A stretch of 21,100 nt of DNA from Christensenella sp. UBA6880 (lineage in GTDB: Bacteria; Bacillota; Clostridia; Christensenellales; CAG-917). This document shows positions 1-6,672 of this stretch, piece after piece; the first letter of the stretch is position 1, and each line of letters starts with the position of its first letter. The stretch spans positions 1 through 21,100 of the forward strand of contig DKCG01000025.1 of assembly GCA_002449145.1 (NCBI GenBank), given 5' to 3'. The notes below the pieces were generated by a model that saw only the letters and a program-made list of their open reading frames with translations, did not search any database and was not told the DNA's origin. The translations under genes were made by a program, and so were the position numbers.

Positions 1-217
1 TGCTCGTAAACAGGCGGAGCCGAATAATATGGAACGACGAGGAATCGTTGTGAGCATCCACTTCCGCCGTTGCAACTGCCGAGCCGCCTCAAAGTTGCAA
101 CCCCTTACGTCACAAACAAATGCTCTGATTTGTTTGTGACAGGACGTTTGCGCCAAAATATTTGTCAAGCCATCTTGAAAAGATGGGTGACAAGTGTTTT
201 GCACTCGGCGCAAATTA
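1..217. other. Non-coding region with nested inverted repeats
   Basis: No open frame here looks like a gene. Several inverted repeats are visible. GTTGCAAC occurs at 69-76 and 94-101 and can pair across 17 nt. A 13-bp perfect stem (GTCACAAACAAAT) spans 109-140 with a 6-nt loop. A nested structure spans 147-214: outer arms TTTGCGCC/GGCGCAAA, inner arms TTGTCA/TGACAA, and a CCATCTT-GAA-AAGATGG hairpin at 170-186. None is followed by a T-run on either strand, so a simple intrinsic terminator is unlikely. The region lies just downstream of the last gene of the leftward nucleoside-transport operon. It could be a structured RNA, a palindromic repeat, or the leader of a gene beyond the left edge. 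Confidence 0.6.
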
Positions 218-1183
218 CTATCTGTCTTCTCTAAAGTAAGACGTGCCGAGTGCCGCCGGCGGTTGAGTTTCGCGCTTGTTTATCATGCTTGTGATGATAA
301 GAACAACAATCGTGACTATGTACGGAAGCAGTTTTATAAATTCTTTCATTGCCGTGGTCGAAACCGAGAAGAAGTTGGGAACGAAATACAGCAAACTGAA
401 CAAGATAGAGCCGAGAATGCCCCAACTCGGTTTCCACACAGAGAAGATAACGAGCGCAACAGCGAGCCAACCGTACTCTTCGACGGTAACTGCGATGTTG
501 CCGATACTTCCGCCGTTGTAGTCCATAATATAGAACAATCCGCCGAGTCCCGAAACGGCGCACCCCAAGATTGTCGCGATATATCTGTACTTTGTTACGT
601 TTATGCCTGCCGCGTCTGCAGTGGCGGGATTTTCGCCAACCGCACGGAGCGTCAAACCGACTCTCGTTTTCTTGAAAACAATCGTAACGATTACGGCAAT
701 TATGAGCGCAAGATACACGAGAGTGCCGTATGAGAAAAACAGTTGCGTAAACCAGTTGTCGTTTGCACACGGGAAAGATTTGATAAAATACTTCCATGCC
801 TCGCCGAAGCCTGTATTGTCCATATTGCCCAAAACGAACTTATTCAAACCTACGCCGAAAGTCGTGATTGTCAAGCCGACGACGTTTTGGTTGCATCTGA
901 GAGTAACCGTGAAAAAACTGAACAGCACGCCTGCGAGTCCGCCGAACAAAAGTGCGGTCAATATGGGAATAAATACCGCAAGAAAACCGTTCATTTGGCT
1001 CAAATCCGAAAGGGATCTGATATACCACAATTCGCCGAAACTGCCGCCGATTGCGCCTATGCACATAACGCCGGGAGTACCGAGATTGAGATGTCCGCTT
1101 TTTTGGGTTATGGTTTCGCCGGTAGAACCGTAAAGAAATACCGTGCTGAATCTAAGAGATTCTCGTAAGAAGGTCAGAAACAT
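218..1183 (-). CDS. nupQ: Nucleoside ABC transporter permease, NupQ/YufQ type
   Basis: Integral-membrane permease of a BMP-family nucleoside importer, belonging to the BPD_transp_2 family with RbsC and LivH. The 321 residues fit the usual size of the shorter of the two permeases. The protein is strongly hydrophobic. Its N-terminus has the ITQKSGHLNLGTPGVM region, matching the conserved 'G..NLG.eG.m' stretch of this family, and 'VGENPATADAAGINV' matches the cytoplasmic loop that contacts the ATPase. The ATG at 1183 overlaps the TAA of the upstream permease gene (TAATG) and is preceded by a perfect AAGGAGGT. This tight coupling to the other permease gene is why I take them as partners. Nucleoside specificity is inferred from family resemblance and from xpt in the same gene run. 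It is the last gene of the operon inside the window. Confidence 0.88.
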   Translation of the reverse strand: MFLTFLRESLRFSTVFLYGSTGETITQKSGHLNLGTPGVMCIGAIGGSFGELWYIRSLSDLSQMNGFLAVFIPILTALLFGGLAGVLFSFFTVTLRCNQNVVGLTITTFGVGLNKFVLGNMDNTGFGEAWKYFIKSFPCANDNWFTQLFFSYGTLVYLALIIAVIVTIVFKKTRVGLTLRAVGENPATADAAGINVTKYRYIATILGCAVSGLGGLFYIMDYNGGSIGNIAVTVEEYGWLAVALVIFSVWKPSWGILGSILFSLLYFVPNFFSVSTTAMKEFIKLLPYIVTIVVLIITSMINKRETQPPAALGTSYFREDR

Positions 1184-2496
1184 TATAAATTTACCTCCTT
1201 GTTTGAATTGTCCGCGACTTTTTCTTTCGTCACGGTTTGATCCGAAACTTGTTCGCTAGATTTATTGTCGCTATCTTCCGAGTGTTGTCCGACGGAAGGA
1301 TTGTCGCTATCAACCGATTTTTGCTCGGAGAAAGAGTTGTCTTTATCCTTCGACTTTTGCTCTTCGGAAGAATCGTTTTCGGACGCATTTTCGCCGCCCT
1401 TATTCTTTTTGAATTTAGCAATCAAAGCGGGATTGATTTTCACGTTGTAGTTGACGAAGAACTCGCTTGCGATAACGACGAAGAAAAACACTGCGGTGAT
1501 AATCTCCGGAAAAGCCGTGCCGAAACCGAAGTTCGATCCCGCATATTCCGCGCCGATATTGAAGAACTGCACGAGCAGCGACGTAAAAACCATTGCGACG
1601 GGATTGAGTCCGGCAAGCCAAGCCACCAATATTGCGGTGAACCCCATACCGCCTGCGCTCGTCGTAGAAATCGTATGCGACGTACCCGCAACGAGCAACC
1701 AACCTGCGATACCGGACAACGCACCCGAAAGAAGCATCGTTCTTATTATGACTTTCGGAACGCTGATTCCGATGTACTTTGCCGTGTTTTGACTTTCGCC
1801 GACGACGGACAATTCGTATCCGTGCTTGCTGAATTTAAGATAAATCGAAACAACAACTGTGATTATTGCAACGATTATTATGTTCAAAATATAGTTATAA
1901 CCGCCGATTTTGGGGAAACGACCGTATTTAAGCACACCGAGAACCTGCGAACCGCTCGTGACCCAAACCGCAATGCAAATCGAGATAAGTCCCATTGCGA
2001 TGTAGTTCATCATAAGCGTGAACAAAGTTTCGTTCGTGTTCCATTTTGCCTTGAACAAAGCGGGAATTACAGCCCAAATCGCGCCGCCGAGAACCGCCAT
2101 TATGAACATAAGGATAATGAGAAGCGAGTTGTCGACCTTTCCGCCAAGATATTTGACCATAACCACGCTCATCAATCCGCCCATAAGCACTTGACCTTCT
2201 GCGCCGATGTTCCAGAACTTCATTCTGAACGCAGGAGTAACCGCAAGGGAAATGAGCAAGAGAATAGCCGTGTTTTGTAGCAACCTGATAATACGATTAG
2301 GCGTTGCGAAATTGCCCACGAACACGTTTTGAATAAATGCGCCGAACGTACCCGCTTTCAAGATACTGCTTACGACCGCACTTGCCAAAAGAGCAACAAC
2401 AACCGCAGCGACCCTGACGAGCCACGCTTGCCATTTGGGCGCATCGGTGCGTTTTGTGATATGGAATACGGAATTGTGCATAAGTTTATTCAACAT
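1183..2496 (-). CDS. nupP: Nucleoside ABC transporter permease, NupP/YufP type, with repetitive C-terminal tail
   Basis: This is the larger permease partner of the nucleoside importer. The first ~360 residues form the hydrophobic BPD_transp_2 domain with family motifs 'MKFWNIGAEGQVLMGG' and 'VVGESQNTAKYIGI'. The last ~75 residues are a hydrophilic tail rich in S, D, E, K and N, built from 12-residue repeats of the form S.EQKS.D.DN. Relatives usually stop near 350 residues, so the tail is an addition, predicted to be cytoplasmic by inference. I chose the ATG at 2496 (437 residues) because a GTG at 2505 sits too close to AAAAGGA. The gene overlaps the end of the ATPase gene by 11 nt, which implies translational coupling. 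The GTG start would add three residues. Confidence 0.86.
   Translation of the reverse strand: MLNKLMHNSVFHITKRTDAPKWQAWLVRVAAVVVALLASAVVSSILKAGTFGAFIQNVFVGNFATPNRIIRLLQNTAILLLISLAVTPAFRMKFWNIGAEGQVLMGGLMSVVMVKYLGGKVDNSLLIILMFIMAVLGGAIWAVIPALFKAKWNTNETLFTLMMNYIAMGLISICIAVWVTSGSQVLGVLKYGRFPKIGGYNYILNIIIVAIITVVVSIYLKFSKHGYELSVVGESQNTAKYIGISVPKVIIRTMLLSGALSGIAGWLLVAGTSHTISTTSAGGMGFTAILVAWLAGLNPVAMVFTSLLVQFFNIGAEYAGSNFGFGTAFPEIITAVFFFVVIASEFFVNYNVKINPALIAKFKKNKGGENASENDSSEEQKSKDKDNSFSEQKSVDSDNPSVGQHSEDSDNKSSEQVSDQTVTKEKVADNSNKEVNL
1264..1371 (-). repeat. 36-bp in-frame tandem repeat in the nupP tail
   Basis: Three consecutive units begin at about 1264, 1300 and 1336, each starting on the plus strand with a form of (A/G)TTGTC(G/T)(C/T)TATC and spaced exactly 36 bp. 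Because 36 is a multiple of three, the array encodes 12-residue repeats (EQKSKDKDN, EQKSVDSDN, GQHSEDSDN) without breaking the frame. A fourth, weaker protein repeat (SSEQVSDQ) follows. The copies have diverged from one another, so expansion is not very recent. Confidence 0.85.
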
Positions 2497-4243
2497 CGCC
2501 GTCACCGTCCTTTTCGTTTGTTTCGTCGTGCTTTGTCATAAGCAAGCCGATTTGTTCCTTAATTGCGCTTCTACCGTCAACTACACCGGAAATTTTACCG
2601 CCGCAAAGAACCATAATTCTGTCGCACAGTTCGATTAATACGTCGAGGTCTTCGCCGACGAAGATAACCGCAACACCCTTCTCTTTCTGTTCGTTGAGAA
2701 GATTGTAAATCATATACGACGAGTTGATGTCGAGACCTCTTACGGGATAAGCCGCCATAAGCACAGTGGGCGCAGCGGCGATTTCGCGACCGACAAGCAC
2801 TTTTTGAACGTTGCCGCCCGACAAACGTCTGACGGGCGTACGCGTGCTCGGAGTGGAAACTTCGAGGTCGTGAACGATTGTTTCCGCAAGGTTTTTCGGT
2901 TTTTTCCTGTCGAGGAAGAAGGGAATGCCTTTTCTGTACGAGCGAAGCATCATATTGTCCACGAGGTCCATATTGCCGACAAGCCCCATACCCAGTCTGT
3001 CTTCGGGAACGAAAGACAATCTTACGCCGAGTTCTCTTATTTGAACGGGTGTTTTCGAGCGCAAATCCACCCTCTCGTTGTCCTTTGACGGGTCAAAATA
3101 AGTGATTTCGCCCTCGTTGAGTTTTTGAAGTCCCGCAATCGCTTCGAGAAGTTCCTTTTGTCCGCTGCCCGCGATGCCCGCAACACCGAGAATTTCGCCC
3201 GAACGAGCGGCAAAAGACACGTCGTCAAGCACTTTTACTCCGTCGTGATTGATAGCCGTAAGATGATTTACCACGAGTCTGTCTTCAACGTCGTGCGGAT
3301 TCGATCTGTCGATATTGAGATCGACTTTTTCGCCGACCATCATTTCGGTCAGTTCTTTTTCGTTGGTTTCGGACGTATTTACCGTCGCAATGTGCTTGCC
3401 TTTGCGAAGCACCGCCACTCTGTCGCTTATTTCCATAACCTCGTTGAGTTTGTGCGTGATTATGATGATTGACTTTCCGTCCTCTCTCATTTTGCGCAAA
3501 ACGTCAAAGAGTTTTTGAATTTCCTGAGGCGTCAAAACCGCCGTCGGCTCGTCGAGGATAAGAATATCCGCGCCTCTGTACAAAACTTTTATAATCTCAA
3601 CAGTCTGTTTTTGAGATACAGACATATTGTATATTTTCTCGTTAAGATTGATTTCAAAGCCGTATTTATCCGCAATTTTTTGCAATTTCGCACCGCGATT
3701 ATTGGACAACCATTCAAACTTTGCGGCTTTTGCGAGTTTGATGAAAGGCAATGCGGCGATTTTCATTGCGGTTTGAAATTTCGTTTGTTTTTTCGGCTTT
3801 GACAAATACGCCAACACGCCCGTATGTTCTTCGGGATTGTAGGCGTCTGCGTCCGCATTATTCTTTTCCGCTTCCGCTTTTATGCGATTTGCCTCGTCCT
3901 TTATAGAGAACGGCGGCTCTTTTTCGCCGAGAATGATGTTGTCGGTGGCGGTGAAAACGTCGATAAGTTTGAAGTGCTGATGCACCATACCGATTTTGTA
4001 TTTGTAAGCGTCTTTCGGAGAAAGAATGTTCACTTCCTCGCCGTTTATGAAAATACTGCCTTCATCAGGACGATAAATGCCTATAATCATATTCATTAAG
4101 GTTGTTTTTCCGCTTCCGTTTTCGCCCAAAATCGACAGAATTTCGCCTTTGCGCAAATCGAGATCGACGTGATCGTTTGCAACGACTTTCGTGCCGAAGC
4201 GTTTGGTTATGCCTTTCAACTGTAAAACGATGGGGTTGTCCAT
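2486..4243 (-). CDS. nupO: Nucleoside ABC transporter ATP-binding protein, NupO/YufO type (two NBDs)
   Basis: A tandem ATPase that powers the two permeases. NBD1 has Walker A GENGSGKTT (40-48), a degenerate signature (SVSQKQ, ~208-213) and Walker B ILILDEPTA (~227-235). NBD2 has the unusual Walker A GIAGSGQKE, signature LSGGN and Walker B VLMAAYPVRGLD. That pattern is normal for the second half of RbsA/YufO-type proteins. At 585 residues it is longer than the ~510 typical of the family. The excess is a ~70-residue basic/alanine-rich stretch (about 113-182) between the Q-loop region and the signature of NBD1. The ATG at 4243 follows AAGGA with good spacing. The gene overlaps nupP downstream and lies 90 nt after the lipoprotein gene, separated by a hairpin. 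Confidence 0.92.
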   Translation of the reverse strand: MDNPIVLQLKGITKRFGTKVVANDHVDLDLRKGEILSILGENGSGKTTLMNMIIGIYRPDEGSIFINGEEVNILSPKDAYKYKIGMVHQHFKLIDVFTATDNIILGEKEPPFSIKDEANRIKAEAEKNNADADAYNPEEHTGVLAYLSKPKKQTKFQTAMKIAALPFIKLAKAAKFEWLSNNRGAKLQKIADKYGFEINLNEKIYNMSVSQKQTVEIIKVLYRGADILILDEPTAVLTPQEIQKLFDVLRKMREDGKSIIIITHKLNEVMEISDRVAVLRKGKHIATVNTSETNEKELTEMMVGEKVDLNIDRSNPHDVEDRLVVNHLTAINHDGVKVLDDVSFAARSGEILGVAGIAGSGQKELLEAIAGLQKLNEGEITYFDPSKDNERVDLRSKTPVQIRELGVRLSFVPEDRLGMGLVGNMDLVDNMMLRSYRKGIPFFLDRKKPKNLAETIVHDLEVSTPSTRTPVRRLSGGNVQKVLVGREIAAAPTVLMAAYPVRGLDINSSYMIYNLLNEQKEKGVAVIFVGEDLDVLIELCDRIMVLCGGKISGVVDGRSAIKEQIGLLMTKHDETNEKDGDGDVE

Positions 4244-4277
4244 ATGTTCCTTGTTATTCAGATATTTGTAATAAACT

Positions 4278-4309
4278 CGATTTGGCGGAGCAACCGCTCC
4301 GCCAAATCG
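4278..4309 (-). promoter_or_regulatory. Intercistronic 14-bp hairpin between binding-protein and ATPase genes
   Basis: CGATTTGGCGGAGC (4278-4291) pairs perfectly with GCTCCGCCAAATCG (4296-4309) around a 4-nt AACC loop. On the transcribed (minus) strand it is followed by GAGTTTATTAC, with no run of T, so it is not a good intrinsic terminator. A stable stem just after a solute-binding-protein gene is known in many ABC operons to protect the upstream message from 3' decay, giving more binding protein than membrane parts. That role is inferred here. Confidence 0.75.
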
Positions 4310-4333
4310 CTTAAAGTTCGATTAAGGCTTCTT

Positions 4334-5566
4334 TTATTTGAGAAGTGTGATACCGTCGATATCGAGAGTGAAATACGGAGCGGAACGGAAAGCGGATTCT
4401 TTGAGAATGCCGTTTTCAACCACTTCGGTTTCGGGAACGTAATCGCCTGCGTCGTCAACGTCGGCAAGGAAAGACGTGATGTGCTTGCCGTCAACCGTGA
4501 AGTTGTTGGTGTCGAACACGTTGAGAGTGCCGTTTTGAAGAGCCGCTTTCACTTCTGCGAGTTTTTCTGCAGTGCCTTGTGCGGCTGCCTTGCCGAGTTC
4601 GAGAAGTTCAACGGAACCGGATTGCAAAGTTCCCGTCCAATCGTAAGGAATGGTTTCGTTTTTAATGGTTGCTTCAACGATATACTTGTAGTAAGGTGCC
4701 CAGTTGATTCTCGAACCGATGACATAAGAGCCTTCGCAGTCATTTTCGGTGCTTACGTTGTACGTGACGTTGGGAATACCCTTTTCTTTGCACGCATTGG
4801 GTGCGCCCATAGAGTCTGCGTGTTGACTGATAAGTTTGCAACCTCTTTCGATGAGTGATTTTGCGGTGGCGTTTTCTGCCGCTTCGTCATACCAACTGCT
4901 CGTAAATTTCACTTCCATCGTTGCATTGGGAACGATAGAACGAACGCCGAGGAAGAACGAGGTGTAACCGGATTTGACTTCTGCATAAGGATATGCGCCG
5001 ACATAACCGATTTTTGCGTTTTCGTCGGAAACCTTGCCGTCTTCTTTGTCGCCGTAGAGTTCGACGAGTTTCATACCTGCCGCAACGCCTGCGAGGTATC
5101 TGCCCTCATATATGGAAGCAAACGCATTGAAGTAGTTGCCGAGTTGTGCGGTGTGAGCCTTTGTGCCTGTTGCGTGGAAGAAACGCACGCTCGTGTATTC
5201 TTCTGCCGCTCTCATAATGTGATCTTCGTGTCCGAAAGAATCCGCAAAGATGATGTTGCAGCCTTGCTCTACGAGTTCAACTGCCGTATTGTAGCATTTT
5301 TCGTTTTCGGGGATACCGGTTTTGATAACGAGTTGATCCTCTCTCAAACCGAGTTCGTTCACCGCTTCTTTCATTGCGTCGATGAAGTTCTTGTCATAAG
5401 TGGATTGTTCGTCGTGCAAGCAGATAAGTCCGATCTTGATGTCGTCTTTCGCAATGGGTTGGAGATTGACAACCCTTTCTTCTTCGGGATTGCAAGCAAC
5501 CAAACCGATAACCAAAGCGGTTACGAGAGCCAAGCAAAGCACAAGTGCAAATACTTTCTTTTTCAT
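4334..5566 (-). CDS. nupN: BMP-family nucleoside-binding lipoprotein
   Basis: Extracellular substrate-binding lipoprotein of the importer (BMP domain, as in TmpC/PnrA and B. subtilis YufN/NupN). It has a type II signal peptide: MKKK, a hydrophobic stretch, then lipobox LVAC with Cys25 as the predicted lipidated residue. The mature protein begins DIKIGLICLHDEQSTYDKNF, the characteristic first strand of BMP proteins. Further family-like pieces are 'CNIIFADSFGHEDH', 'KIGYVGAYPYAEV' and 'LISQHADSMGAP'. Length of 410 is slightly above the family average. ATG 5566 has an AAAGGAG 7 nt upstream. It lies 73 nt after xpt with no clear terminator or consensus promoter in between. Related proteins bind purine nucleosides, and the xpt neighbour agrees, but the exact ligand is not shown. 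Confidence 0.9.
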   Translation of the reverse strand: MKKKVFALVLCLALVTALVIGLVACNPEEERVVNLQPIAKDDIKIGLICLHDEQSTYDKNFIDAMKEAVNELGLREDQLVIKTGIPENEKCYNTAVELVEQGCNIIFADSFGHEDHIMRAAEEYTSVRFFHATGTKAHTAQLGNYFNAFASIYEGRYLAGVAAGMKLVELYGDKEDGKVSDENAKIGYVGAYPYAEVKSGYTSFFLGVRSIVPNATMEVKFTSSWYDEAAENATAKSLIERGCKLISQHADSMGAPNACKEKGIPNVTYNVSTENDCEGSYVIGSRINWAPYYKYIVEATIKNETIPYDWTGTLQSGSVELLELGKAAAQGTAEKLAEVKAALQNGTLNVFDTNNFTVDGKHITSFLADVDDAGDYVPETEVVENGILKESAFRSAPYFTLDIDGITLLK

Positions 5567-5639
5567 ACGTTTCTCCTTTAATTTTGCCGTGAGGCGTATT
5601 GTGATTGTCTATATTCACGCCGTTTTGGCGCAAATCGCG

Positions 5640-6215
5640 TCAGTGTCTGAAAACTATGTTTCCGTCATCGTCCATACTGTCGATGAGAGCGAGGCTTTGA
5701 ACGTTTACGCCCTTTTCTCTCAAAGCGTCGCCGCCGCCCTGAAAACCTTTTTCGATTGCGACCGCGCAGCCAACGAGCGTTGCGCCCGCTTGCTCGACAA
5801 TGCTCATAAGTCCGTTAATTGCCGCGCCGTTTGCGAGGAAATCGTCAACGATAAGCACTCTGTCGTCTGCACAAACGAACTCTTTTTCGACCATAATCAC
5901 CTTCGCAACTTGATGCGTAAAAGAATAAACCTCGGCGCAGTAGCAGTCCGAGGATATGTTTATGGTCTTACTTTTCTTAGCAAAAAGCACCGGCGCCTGC
6001 ACATAGTGCGCGGCTGCGCACGCTATGGCTATCCCCGATGCTTCGATTGTCAGAATTTTGGTTATATTTTGTCCGCAAAAGAGCGCAGAAATTTCCTTTC
6101 CAATCTCGTCCAACAGTTGTTGATCAATAAGATGATTGAGAAATCCGCCGACTTTGAGGACGTTTCCGGGCTTAACCTTGCCGTCCCTCAAAATGCGATC
6201 TTCCAAAATCTTCAT
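5640..6215 (-). CDS. xpt: Xanthine phosphoribosyltransferase
   Basis: Cytosolic salvage enzyme that converts xanthine plus PRPP to XMP. The type I phosphoribosyltransferase PRPP loop is clear as VLIVDDFLANG, and the Xpt-specific N-terminus MKILEDRILRDGKVKPGNVLKV is recognisable, as are 'TIEASGIA' and 'FAKKSK'. I chose the ATG at 6215 (191 residues, against ~194 in B. subtilis Xpt). The upstream extension does not resemble the family, and AAAAGAGG lies at proper spacing before this ATG. It is the first gene of the leftward run with the nucleoside importer, so imported purine nucleosides or bases could feed directly into nucleotide synthesis. Confidence 0.94.
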   Translation of the reverse strand: MKILEDRILRDGKVKPGNVLKVGGFLNHLIDQQLLDEIGKEISALFCGQNITKILTIEASGIAIACAAAHYVQAPVLFAKKSKTINISSDCYCAEVYSFTHQVAKVIMVEKEFVCADDRVLIVDDFLANGAAINGLMSIVEQAGATLVGCAVAIEKGFQGGGDALREKGVNVQSLALIDSMDDDGNIVFRH

Positions 6216-6305
6216 AGCGCGCCTCTTTTCCACAATATGTAGTGGTGTGTGCGGATTCTTGATTCCGCAAGTTGTGCGTTGCGATTTGGTTTGCTCTTGA
6301 ATGAT
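6216..6305 (-). other. xpt 5' leader with small hairpin
   Basis: Predicted untranslated leader of about 90 nt between the xpt promoter and its start codon. It contains a stem TGCGGA...TCCGCA with an 8-nt loop, close to 6250-6270, and a CCAC...GTGG pair near the start codon. I looked for the conserved core of the purine riboswitch (TATA, TCTACC, CCGTAAA pattern) and did not see it. Any leader-based control is unproven. Confidence 0.35.
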
Positions 6306-6311
6306 ATGGGC

Positions 6312-6341
6312 ATTATATCCAAAACGAAACGGCAATGTCAA
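6312..6341 (-). promoter_or_regulatory. Promoter of the xpt-nucleoside transporter operon
   Basis: Minus-strand TTGACA (6336-6341) and TATAAT (6312-6317), both perfect sigma-A hexamers, are separated by 18 bp. The predicted start is near 6305, about 90 nt before the xpt ATG. No other equally good promoter is visible within the operon. Confidence 0.8.
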
Positions 6342-6443
6342 ACAAAAATGGACACTATTTTGCTTTTTCATTAAAAAATTTTAATCGGATACACGATGTG
6401 TATTTTTTGCCCGAAATAACCGACAAAAAGTCGTTTTAATTTT

Positions 6444-6459
6444 CGCGCACGCGTGCGCG
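6444..6459. repeat. 16-bp perfect palindrome between divergent promoters
   Basis: CGCGCACGCGTGCGCG is its own reverse complement and is centred on ACGCGT. It lies in an otherwise AT-rich spacer between the leftward xpt promoter and the rightward MATE promoter, about 100 bp from one and 130 bp from the other. A related GC-rich stretch (TGCACGCACGC, ~6468-6478) just downstream could pair with its right half. It could be a protein-binding site or a DNA structural element. Confidence 0.65.
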
Positions 6460-6587
6460 CACAAGCCTGCACGCACGCTTCAATAAAATATGTCTTTTTT
6501 TGCGCTTGCGGTTTTCTCTTGCTTGACACCGATGTTTTTTCGTCGCGTATATGCAAAAATTTTACAATATCACTTTTTTCAAAACGC

Positions 6588-6616
6588 TTGACAGCGATAT
6601 GCAATACAAATATAAT
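6588..6616 (+). promoter_or_regulatory. Promoter of the MATE exporter gene
   Basis: TTGACA (6588-6593), a 17-bp spacer and TATAAT (6611-6616) match the sigma-A consensus perfectly with optimal spacing. The predicted start is near 6623, leaving a ~50-nt leader before the ATG at 6673. Confidence 0.85.
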
Positions 6617-6672
6617 GCAATATCCGTTGAAACAACGATAAGCAAAAACGAAACACATAACACCTAACACAT

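Noticed and set aside
1237..2280. Long plus-strand open frame opposite nupP
   Set aside because: Arg/His/Asn-rich translation with no domain, fully antisense to a clear permease; a codon-bias shadow.
6216..6345. Purine riboswitch before xpt
   Set aside because: Expected from gene identity, but the conserved junction sequences are not visible on the minus strand.
6216..6371. Longer N-terminus for Xpt (start at 6371)
   Set aside because: The extra 52 residues cross the consensus promoter and do not resemble Xpt; a good ribosome binding site precedes 6215.
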